From positions 1,922,001 through 1,986,000 of the forward strand of contig WHUZ01000004.1 in assembly GCA_015179045.1 (NCBI GenBank): DNA of 64,000 nucleotides. Direction: 5' to 3'. The stretch's first letter is position 1, and each line of letters starts with the position of its first letter. Made by a program: the position numbers and the translations under genes. The stretch comes from Kalaharituber pfeilii (taxonomy: Eukaryota > Ascomycota > Pezizomycetes > Pezizales > Pezizaceae). Shown in pieces: positions 54,548 to 64,000 of this stretch. The notes beneath the pieces were generated by a model. The model ran no database searches, had not been told where the DNA came from, and saw nothing but the letters and a program-made list of their open reading frames with translations.

Positions 54548-57225
54548 GCAACTAGCTATTTCCGCAGATGCGTTTATTCATGCCCATCTCTAGAGCAAGA
54601 TTGACCAACTTATTCTTTTACTACGTAAGAAAAATCTCGCAAGGCTAGGCTCAGTCGACAGCACATTTGGTCACAATTGACAGACTACACTACCCTCTAG
54701 CTTGCAATTTGATGTTCTATATACTCATTTGATAATGTGCTACGGAATCTTGGAGAAATAACGTTCAATTACGTTGCTACTCACCGGAAATACCCACTAA
54801 CCAGAATCGACATCGGGCTCCAGCTGCCACCCCCGTTTCATTGCATGCAATATCAAACATATTTAGGTCGAGACCGCCTTCCCGCACTTCGTCGCATCTC
54901 TGGGAAACAGATATTGATATAGTGCTACTATATGCGCTATGGATCTCCAGTGCCTCCATGCGTGACGGGGAGATCCCCGAATGGTAGTGTCACAACGTTT
55001 GACAACCAGTAATTAAATCCAACATTGCAAACTGGTCACGGTGGGGCATTAGTAGTTTTGTATATACGAGGCCTCTCGGAGTTTTTCAGGTGCGGGACAG
55101 TGAACAGGGTTAACACATTGGGTAAATATACATTATATGGGTTCACCGACATCCCGGCAATCCTCCCAGTGCTAGGACTGGGATTGGGCTCAGTAAATCC
55201 ATGGGAACCTTTACTCTCTATTCTCCATCCGAGCCAACAAGTGCTCGTGATTGTGAAGTCACCTAACTCTGTGTAGCCATGACCAATCACAAATTCCCTA
55301 AGCAGACAGTTCTGTTTGCCAGTGCAAGGGTTTGAATCACGATGTTTGAACCACCTTACATATGACTTACCACTTGCAGTTCCAACCAGGGCGAGGGTTA
55401 GGCGAAGTTTGGTATACGAGATACACTCTAATGTCAAGGTATTAGACTTCGTAAGTTGCACATTTGTCTAATCACAGGCTTTTTTGTCAAGCGCAGATGG
55501 GGATAGAGACAATGCAACTGCAATCGAGCAAAATTTATCACAACACAAAAACAGGACAAAGCATGCCTGGACGCGAAGACAGATCACAGACTAGGGTTTA
55601 CTTTTTCAAGTGTTCTATTGGCTCACCACTGTTAGTGGCTCAATAGCATGGGGTAATCGACGCGGAGTACAGCCGGACGCGGAGGAGGGTGGGAGGGTGG
55701 GGGGTACAGAGAGGGGTGGTTGTTTGGGTGGCACTAGTACTACTGCCTTTTCTGGCGCTGAAGTCTCCGGTTTTCCAAAAGGGGAAGTACTAGACCTGAG
55801 ACTGGCAGAAGTGCATATATCGCTTCCGAACATACAGTTAATTCATCGGTCATTATCGATGGCATGGTGCGGACAACGTACAGCTGTGCCTGGATCCGGG
55901 CAACGGGGCGGTCGTTTTGTGCAATTGGCGGCTAGAGATGGCTGCACATTGAAATACAGTACTTCTCGCCGTCTTGAAGTATCTGGAGGGTCGCTGCGCA
56001 TGCACCGCATAGCACAATGCAACGCACGAGACTTATTGTTGCGGCCATCTTGCTCCTTCAGCTCTGCTTCGAACTGTGAAGCAATGCTGCTGATCGGTCA
56101 TTGCATCGCTCAATTGCGGCGCGCCAGGTCAAGCGTACTTACGGCGCTGCACTTGATAAAAACAAGAGGGGCGAACAAAGCCCTGTTGTGCTCTTTTGTG
56201 GCAATCGATGTCGACGTCCAGTGACGATTGTAGGCTTGAGATCATTTCACGCCGCGCCAGCTCATGGACACATCTCAGTGTTGCAATTGCGCGCCATAAC
56301 ATTTATGGATCATACTGTGCATACGTCTCAATGTAACGGCAATAATGGTTCGCCAACGTTTACGCATCCTTCAATTGGCTTCCGCATAGGGATGCATCTC
56401 TCTTATGAACCTCACTGAGGTAAGTCATTTCCCATAAACTCACAAATGTGGTAACCACTTTGCCAATGAACTTTTGTATATCCTGCAGCTTGCTTCCCTC
56501 GATGAATGCGCTATAACCCTGGCCCTGATATGGGTATTGTCATTCGAATCGAATGGTGCGGAAGTCCTCGATGTGCGTCGCTGATGGTTATCTCAGCTTC
56601 GGATCCTTTCCCTCTGCTATACTTCCCTGCACGTTGTATTAGGTAGATAGAGTTACCTGTATCTTGTCTGAGCACTGGCGTGGACAGCTGTCACCCGACT
56701 GGTATACTGGGTTTCACGGGAAGGTTGTGGCGCGGCTATGGCCCACTTCAGACCAGCGCATCAACACATATACACATAGCATGAAGCAGTCATGAAACTG
56801 CCCTTGTTACGAGGCTGCCAGCCAGCCACACTGTGAAATTGCAACAGCAGCCGCAGCGGTCGCAGCAAGCACATGAGGTACTTTGTCGAGGCTTAGTCTT
56901 GGCACCTTATGCTAGCATGATAAGCATAACGCATGGCAGACTCTTCGTCACCAAGGCGGCATGTACAACCACTCGCGATAATCCTTGGGCGCGCCTCCTC
57001 CAAATGCTGGAAACTTTTGACGGTTCAGCTAATTGCATACACCAACACGACAATAATTTCTGATTGTTCGTCACAGCTAGCAAGACATAAAACTCAGCTG
57101 CCAGCCCAATATAGACATTGTACACCTCATACCTTGGCATCAAAAACTGAGGGAAGAAGGGAAAGGAGAGCTGGCAGATCAGAGAGGGGGGTGCTCAGAG
57201 GCAAAGGAGAAGGGAGAAACGAGAG
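54548..57225. other. No supported gene
   Basis: Plus frames 55610-56224 and 56101-56418 are long but lack motifs. A well-formed intron signal (gtaagt at 56420, ctgcag at about 56487) lies just after the second frame and may mark a real but unidentified transcript. The minus frame 55036-55461 has no family features. 56420-57225 is the upstream flank of the cyclophilin pseudogene. Confidence 0.35.
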
Positions 57226-58677
57226 ATGTCTGTGCTTCTAGAACTCAATGTGGGCAACATTGTAATTGACCTGCACACGGAGTTCGCCCTAAAGAGCTGT
57301 TTGAGCTCTCTCCAACGCTGCAGAACCAAGTAGTACAATTTCTCGCCAATTTAATTTACAACGTGCAGAAAGACCTCTTGTTTCAGACTGGGGACCCCCT
57401 CAGTTCCTTCAGTCCTGAGTCAGATGGAGGGTCGTCAATATGAGGCTTAACTCAGGAAACCACAAAGCGTCTATTTTCGCCAGAGTTGAACCCTAAACTG
57501 AAATACGCCGCCACTTGGGAATAGCAAGAGCAATGCATCATCACACTTGGCGATAACTTGGATTACTTCAATAGTAAAGCATCAGTTTTTGGACAAGTCG
57601 TGGAGGGATGCGATACGCTAGATAAGGAGAAGTAAAACACTGCATTCTGTGGTGAAACTGGGAGACCGTTGAACGATATTAGATTACATCAAGTCATTGT
57701 CTTTGGCGATCTTTTGATGACCCTCCAGGCCTTTGGAGCCATCAGAAAGCCCTGCCCCTACAAAGGCTCATTTAGCTACTGTAGGAACTGGAGATGAGCG
57801 AAAATCGGGAAGAGGGCAAAGATCCTCAGGAAGCAGAAATGGAGGAGAGGACTGGAGGCAAGAGCACAGGCACTGGCTTTGGAAATGGTCGGAGACTTTG
57901 CCATTCGCCGATGCCAAACTTCCGGAAATGTCTTGTTCATATGCAAGCTGGATCCCGTGACTCTAAGGTTCGTACCTTTATCCCTCATGTTCTGCAAGTT
58001 GTTCTACATTGCATGGTCAATGCTTTGATAGTACGAGTACGTTTCTAATATCAGCTATCTAGTTGAGGGCCTGGAGCTTACCCATAGCAGATTGGAAAGA
58101 TCCTCTCGTGTGAGGTCATAAGGGATCAACACACTGGAGACAGTCCGCAGTACTCTTTCATACAATTTGAAAGCCAAAAATACTATGAACAAGCTTACTC
58201 CAAGATGCAAGGCGTATTAATTGACGATCACTGAATTCATGTGGACTTTTCTCAAAGTGTAAGCCTTGTAAAAGGCTATGGGTGCAGTGTGCTATCTGGC
58301 TAACTATTTTGGCAGGTATCTAAACTTGAACTTTCTGATGTGTGGTGAATCAGTACCCATGCCAAGCGTAGGGAGGCTGCAAATTCACGCGGCATTGGGA
58401 CTTCTTCTCGGCTAGAGAAGAGGCAACAGTACCGAGATTCAGAGGGGTTGGGATAGGAATAGTTTCTGATGAGAGATAGGTGCTTTCTAGGAACGTAACC
58501 GCCGTAGAAGCCGGTTGCGAAACCCTAGTTCGCATCGCCATAACAGGGATTTCGATCGTGAAAGGAGCAGGCGGGATAGAGACCGATATAGGGATAGGAG
58601 CAGAGACAGGGAGAGGGCGAGAGCCGACCGGGACAGAAAAAGGGAGCCACAGATATGACAGCTATAGGCGGCGGTAG
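57226..58677 (+). pseudogene. Decayed PPIL4/Cyp6-type cyclophilin with RRM
   Basis: The start (MSVLLELNVGNIVIDLHTEF) is that of the RRM-containing nuclear cyclophilins. Recognisable pieces follow in order: KDLLFQTGDPLS, ESDGGSSI(stop)[44 protein letters not shown] and DDPPGL. Next are [10 protein letters not shown], an RRM with LFICKLDPV (RNP2) and QYSFIQFES (RNP1), LIDDH(stop)IHVDFSQ, an Arg/Asp-rich tail and the terminal RYDSYRRR. Stops occur at 57331, in the GGSSI-GLT stretch (TGG to TGA) and in DDH-IHVDF (CGA to TGA). Several frameshifts and a deletion of the catalytic segment add to this. Intron-like sequences remain (for example about 58258-58316), so it is an unprocessed, non-functional copy. 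The family acts in spliceosome/Pol II biology. Confidence 0.8.
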
Positions 58678-60871
58678 TTTGCGCTGGAAAGCTGACGGTG
58701 GAAGAAAGAAGGGCTGCATCATGTAAAGAGCCAACGGTTCTGGACTTGCTGCACAGGTATCAGTATCATTTATAACACAACTAACATTTCATGTCATCGC
58801 GCGGATATGAATGCCTAGCCAGCATATGGCATCTTCCCTCATTTTTTCCCCTTCCTACTAATGCCTATCCTGAAAAAGGTCATCCATATCTTTTTTTATA
58901 TTTAGCAGCAGTTTTTATCGGTTTGTTCGGGTTTTGCAATTGACTTCCTCATGGCAGAAATGCGATACTGTTTCCTTAGTGCCTGCAGACTGAAAAGATG
59001 CTATATACCGTTGGCCATTATACCTTTACATAAAGACGATTGAATGGAGACTTTCTTTTCTTGCTCACGCTCGCATGCACATCGAATACTAGGATGCCAT
59101 GTGCATGTACGGTACCTGATTTGACAGACAACTGACATACCATGATACCCCAGCATCCCAAATTGACCGCGGGCCGCAACTGCCATTGTATGGAATAAGC
59201 AAAGCAGTGGAATGCGGCAGTTCCCATCGCTCCAGTACATTACCTGGACTGGCCTAGACAGGCATAGCAAGCCGTGGGGTCCTCTGCGGGAGAAAGACGG
59301 GTGTACCTTGGAGACTGGAACCTATTGGATATCACATTACTATGATCCGGGAATATTACCCCGTAATAGAGCAGAGACAGATGTTCTCGATGAAGCCCGG
59401 TATTGAAGCTTCACTTCACTCCCCCCTCTAAGACTAACTTGTCGCGTCGTGGAAAGCGTTTAGGGGAGGAGGGTCGAGGGGGGGAGATACTAAGCTACCT
59501 TACAGTTGCGGTTTAAATTGAAGGAGGAGGGCCCACTCGACCATTCAGGGTCTAGAGGAGATAATATCTTTTTAATTTATTTATTTCCTTATTTTTTTTT
59601 TAAAAAAAAAAAAGACATAGAAAGACATAACCAGAGGAGGAGTCTGGTGGGCGGCCACGTTTATATTTGAATTTACATGGAATGTTTGCAGAAAGTTATT
59701 GCCTTGCTAAAGGTAAGGTAATTAAATTGTAGGTGCATGTTGTGGGCAGTTGTGGGGTTTGTGTGTTTTTTGTTTTTTTTGACTTATTCGTTTTCGATTG
59801 ATTAATGGTACCGTTTCCGGACGCTTGCAAGGCTCTGGGAGTGCGGTGGGGAGTTTGTTTGCTCCCCGGTTTTCTAAGGGAGGGTAATTAATTCCTTAGG
59901 GCTGGTTAGGAGGCTCCCCTTAGGGGTATGGAATTATCTGTAAGATTAGACTCGTAGTATCGTGAGCTTCGTGATGGGGTGCCTATGTAGGTTGAGGGTT
60001 GGGAATGATAATGGGTACTTGATACAATACACCCATCTTTGACTTTCTCCAGGGTGCCTTGCAGTTCTCGGATCGGGAATTGGGAAGACCCAACGGACGC
60101 ATGAGACTTACGAGATTCCAAAAGGAAATGAATGAACGATATGTACACAAGTACTGAGCACTTGTACAATAGTTGCGCGAGCGAGATGGCTGCTCCTGCA
60201 AGAGAGACACGTATAATACTCCTGGCACTATGGACTACTATCGCGACAATTTGTGAGGTAGCCTCGCAAGTACGTTTTTGAAGAAGTACGTTTTTGAAGT
60301 CACCCCGCAAGGCGATCAGCGTGAACCAAGTCCCGATCAAGGCCCCCGCGATAACGTCATTGCAACGGCGCTCTGGACCCGGCACAAAGTGCGCGGGGAG
60401 TCAATCTGCCGCCGAACAAAACCGCCGCCAAAGGAATTGGGTGCCCCAGCGGGCGTACAGTAAGCAAGACGCAATTTCAGGCACCGGTTGGACAAGTTTC
60501 TACAGTTATTTTCTTCCGGCAACACCGCAGCCTGCACTAACAACGTTTCTGCACGCCAGAACGCTTTTGACTCGCTCTACCCCCCCCGCAGCGCAGTATT
60601 ATCGCATTGCGGACTGCCAGCTGCCCAGCCGGCTGACCTGCTCCCGGCCTGCTCTGCGCGTGCCGTTGAAGTATCCTCTCCTTCATTTCCAGTCTTCGCC
60701 ATCTGCTTGGTTCCTCTCTTTGTCCTTTTGCTCGCGCGTGCCCCCCCCCCCCCCCATCCGCCACTTCCTGATTAGGATATACTCCGCAGGACACTCCGCA
60801 GCAGCGCACATTCGCATCCAACTCATCGCCCTCTCCACGCACACACACTCCCCGGTTCCCCACATCCCACA
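58678..60871. other. No supported gene; MCR1 upstream region
   Basis: 59589-59612 is a T-then-A tract followed by gacatagaaagacataacc, which lacks the mini-SINE core. 60268-60299 holds a 16-bp tandem (aagtacgtttttgaag, twice). A C run lies at 60743-60757. 60560-60870 is pyrimidine-rich, typical of a fungal promoter/5' leader of MCR1. Confidence 0.4.
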
Positions 60872-62717
60872 ATGTTCGCTCGGTCGGTCTGCGCGGGGTC
60901 CGTTCGGGCCCTCTCGCGAGGCGCTTTCTCCCCCACCAGACAGGTATACCATGCTCAACAATCTTTCTCCCCGAGCCCAGACTCCCCTGCTCATTTTCCC
61001 TCCTTCCTCCCCTCCGCCTCCTGCGTGTTCGCTCTCTTTGTAGCCTCCCAGCCGAGCTTACGCACTCCCACTATCTGGTTCAATGGCTAACTACATGTGA
61101 TATGTCCCATTCCTTCGACAGACTGCACGCAGCTACGCCAGCCAGACTCAGGGCCCCACAAGCTCCAATAAGAACATTTTCCTGTACTCCACAGCTGCAG
61201 GTATTGGAGCTGGTCTGCTCTACTTCTTTGGCTTCAAGGATCAGAATGCAGGGAAAGCTGCCCTGAAGCACGCCAAGGAACTGCCTCCTGCTATCGCAAC
61301 CTTCAAGGGAGATAACGAGTGGATCGACTTGAAGGTCTGTTAATCAAAACTCCGCCCTTCCTTTTGCCCCTTCCTCCCCCCCTTCCTTTTGCCCCTTCCT
61401 CCCCCCTTCCGCCGCGTGTCCGTATGTTCAAGCCATTGGCGGACAGAGGACATCTGTATTTTTGCTGCGGAGCTCTAATGCTAATATGGCATCTATTGTT
61501 GCACATGGGTGTGTGCGGGTGGAAGGGTGCCACAGCTTATCGATATTGAAATGGTTACACCAAATACGAAACGTTTCCGTTTTGCGCTTCCTTCTGAGAA
61601 TCACGTCAGTGGACTTAAGATTGCCTGTATGTTCACAATTTTCTTATCGATGAATTGGCCGTTTTCTCTCTTATAGTTCACATCGAAATGACCTAATGTT
61701 GATGTTACCCTTACTTCCACTCCTGCAATTCCGCAATTCCACGTTTTACTTTCTGTTAATGTTGGTTTCAATTATTGACAAACGCCTTCTCGGGCCTGAA
61801 TTACTGACTTTGTGACCTTGCCCCGCCCCGCGCTGCAGCCGCCCTCCTGACAAAATACAAGGGTCCTAAGGACGACAAACCGATCATCAGGCCGTACACA
61901 CCTGTATCCGATGAGGACGCCCGGGGATACATTGACCTGCTGATCAAAAGGTACGATGGTGGCCCAATGAGCGAGCACATTCACAGCATGAACGTGGACC
62001 AGAGGTTAGATTTTAAGGGGCCAATTCCAAAATACGAGTGGGCGCCAAACAAGCATGAGCATATTGCGTTGATTGCTGGTGGAACTGGTATGCAATGCCA
62101 TTTTCTTCGTACCCCGGTTTCCATATTGCAGATCTCGGAGAAGAGGGTGGTGGGTAAAGAGAGAGGAAACTGACGTTTGATTCAAACCGGCATATGTAGG
62201 CATTACCCCGATGTGGCAATTAATCAAGACCATCATCAAGAACCCGGAGGATAAGACGAATATTATCCTTGTTTATGGTAATCGCAATGAGGATGTACGT
62301 TCTCACATTCACTTCCATTCTATTCTTCTAGAGCCTTTCATTCTATCCTATCACAGTTCGTAAAGTCCAAACTAACGTGATGCCCTTCCTTGTCCGTGCT
62401 CCCTGCAACAGGAAATAATCCTCAAGAAGGAACTCCAAGAGCTCGAAAACACCTATCCGCAGCGCTTCAAAGCCTTCTATGTCCTTGACAAGAAGCCCGC
62501 CGGGTCCAACTGGGCCGTGGAGGGTTACATCACTAAGGAGCTCCTCAAGACGGTGCTTCCAGAACCCGGAAAGGGAAATAATAAGATCTTTGTGTGTGGA
62601 CCCCCGGGCATGTATAAGAGCATCTCAGGTGGTAAGAAGAGTCCTAGCGATCAGGGTGAGTTGTCGGGGATCTTGAAGGAGCTAGGGTATTCGAAGGAGG
62701 AGGTGTATAAGTTTTAG
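60872..62717 (+). CDS. MCR1: NADH-cytochrome b5 reductase, mitochondrial (Mcr1)
   Basis: Six exons: 60872-60943, 61122-61334, 61536-61626, 61839-62087, 62200-62294 and 62412-62717, giving 341 residues, the usual Mcr1 length. A basic, Arg/Ser-rich mitochondrial presequence ([17 protein letters not shown]) is followed by a membrane helix at about 43-62 ([20 protein letters not shown]). The FAD-binding motif RPYTP is at 143-147 and GPMSEH follows. The NAD-binding GGTG lies at about 206-209 (GGTGITPMWQ) and CGPPGMYKS at 302-310. The end, [12 protein letters not shown], is strongly conserved. The enzyme passes electrons from NADH to cytochrome b5 or, in yeast, to D-erythroascorbyl radical in the outer membrane/intermembrane space. 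All motifs are intact. Confidence 0.93.
61355..61406 (+). repeat. Two-copy pyrimidine repeat in MCR1 intron 2
   Basis: cccttccttttgccccttcc followed by a C run is present twice in tandem. It lies just downstream of the 5' splice site of a 201-bp intron, which makes that intron longer than average. Confidence 0.7.
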
Positions 62718-63392
62718 ATGGATGGCCAATCAGGAGCTTGGGGGATCTTGTGTTATATGATGTGATAAGAGCTATTTGCGGAATGGAGATGCAGAAGAGC
62801 AATATACCATGCCTTGAAAAATTTCTAGTCCTATCGCTTCGGTATTAGATGCTTTTGTAGCCGGTCCTGCCTGGGGTAGAATACCATAGCATATCATACT
62901 GTGAATGACATATCCAAAGCCCACTAAGATCGCAAAGTATGATATCACGTGATCGCAGAAGTCCACCCCTGAACTGAGCTACGCCCATGGGGACAAAGCA
63001 CCCAAACCCATTCCAGCCCAGACTACCCTCGTTCTGACAGTAACGGAAAAGTGAATCGTTAACCGTTAAACCCCCAATAATTTAACATTTGTTTGACGCC
63101 TTTAAAATTGAGCCACAAAAAACAAGAATACAGAGGAAATATAAAAAGAAATGGACATAAAAATCCTTTCCCAATGAAGAAAGAGTTCATCCCCACTGCA
63201 ACTGCCATTTCCAATGGCTACTACCCCTACTCTACCCAGCCCGTTGATCACAGATGATGGATGCATGAAGGAATACAAAAGTCGCGAAAGAGTTTTTTTT
63301 TAAATACCCGATAGCCCTTTAGTATAGATTTGAACGATGTGACTGTATTGAATACGTTGCAACAAGAACCCCCGAAAGATAGTGGTCAGATT
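62718..63392. other. Convergent 3' flanks of MCR1 and RPL31
   Basis: 675 bp between the two stop codons. It is AT-rich, with an A-rich stretch near 63115-63165 and a T run at 63293-63302. No gene is seen. Confidence 0.5.
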
Positions 63393-63756
63393 TACGCCTC
63401 CTCGACCTGTTTACATCTCGAAGTTAGTTATATCCAAACTTGCAAAGATGTGACCAATTTCTGGATCCTTCCAGTTCAGGGTAACTCACCAAAATAGTAT
63501 GTAGGCCCTTCGGGTTCTTGACGTTCACAGCCTGGACGTACGAGTACAGCTTGTGCTTGGCGCCCTCCTCATCATTGCGCTTGCGGGAGATGCGGATGCG
63601 GAGACGATAGGGCACACCCTTGACACCGGAGCGCCAGACTTCCTTATTGAGTTGAGGGTCAAGACGCACGTCCTCAGTCCCCATTTCTTTGTGTGCGAAG
63701 GCTTTGATCTCTTTGATCGCACGGGGGGCGCGTTTTTTGAAGGACAGGCCAAAGAC
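63393..63756 (-). CDS. RPL31: 60S ribosomal protein eL31, 3' part (5' exons off the window)
   Basis: The main exon (63490-63756) encodes [20 protein letters not shown], then [40 protein letters not shown] and [17 protein letters not shown]. These are near-invariant eL31 sequence. An 82-bp intron (63408-63489, gtgagt donor) precedes a tiny last exon, 63393-63407, coding VEEA and a stop. Upstream, cctccctag marks an acceptor at 63757. No preceding exon (family start, ~30 residues with ...YTIHxHKR) is visible in the last 244 bases. The gene therefore continues beyond the right edge after a longer intron. Confidence 0.92.
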
Positions 63757-64000
63757 CTAGGGAGGAGGGGAGACGTTAGCGGGGTGTTCGGAGTGTAGAT
63801 GCTCAATTCCTCCTCATGAATTCTACTTTGTTTTTAATTCCTTCTCCTGCTTAGTGGTGGGGCATGGAGAGGTCGGATTGGGGAAAGCTGCGCAGCCGGC
63901 AATTTGTTCCATCTCTTCTGTTCCATCTCTTCGATAGTCCTCTCGCAATAAACCTCATTCATTTTCCCCCAATCAAATATGTAAAATATTCCGCACTATG

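Noticed and set aside
55610..56224. 204-residue plus frame
   Set aside because: Long but without motif, splice support or protein-like periodicity. Kept only as a remark in the interval entry.
1..64000. CRISPR arrays, bacterial operons, rRNA genes, telomere repeats, secondary-metabolite cluster
   Set aside because: None seen. The intron-containing eukaryotic genes rule out a prokaryotic reading, and no PKS/NRPS/terpene-type core gene is visible.

Overview
This is nuclear DNA of a filamentous ascomycete (Pezizomycotina). The evidence is short GT-AG introns of about 50-210 bp inside conserved genes, a Zn2Cys6 regulator, a DUR3-type urea transporter, Hrd3 and Mcr1 orthologues, and large gene-poor tracts full of retroelement debris. 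That architecture would suit a repeat-rich lineage such as Pezizomycetes, but this is inference and no marker gene fixes the class.

Layout. 1-24.9 kb is a repeat-dominated region. It holds an inverted-repeat element abutting a broken GFA-family gene (2.8-4.3 kb), one intact three-exon SRPK-type kinase (7.0-8.4 kb), Ty1/copia and LINE fragments, at least nine very small poly(A)-tailed retroposons with target-site duplications, and an old partial tandem duplication. The duplication joins retroelement pieces to a second, decayed copy (13.05-13.95 kb) of an unidentified ~700-codon gene. The longer copy (19.2-21.3 kb) has a one-base frameshift. 25.0-32.2 kb is a compact gene block: an ER-type J-domain membrane protein (minus), RPA43 (plus, divergent from it) and HRD3/SEL1L (minus, convergent with RPA43). 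36.7-38.9 kb is the DUR3 urea transporter, with three GATA-factor sites upstream. 46.8-49.0 kb is a Zn2Cys6 transcription factor. 57.2-58.7 kb is a decayed cyclophilin-RRM (PPIL4-like) gene. 60.9-62.7 kb is MCR1, and the right edge cuts into RPL31. The tracts 32.2-36.7, 38.9-46.4 and 49.0-57.2 kb show no gene I can support.

The intact genes are housekeeping and do not form a pathway cluster. Two deal with ER protein folding and degradation (J protein, Hrd3), two with ribosome production (RPA43, RPL31), one with nitrogen uptake (DUR3) and one with mitochondrial redox (MCR1). Exon boundaries come from reading-frame continuity, GT/AG sites and family knowledge, without transcript evidence.

The most unusual signal is the set of tiny retroposons. 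They are 38-281 bp long, with unique bodies down to about 16 bp, poly(A) tails and 7-15 bp target-site duplications. Several share a 3' domain whose stem-loop shows compensatory base changes, and part of that domain also ends a nearby 5'-truncated LINE. This suggests a LINE-dependent mini-SINE system.
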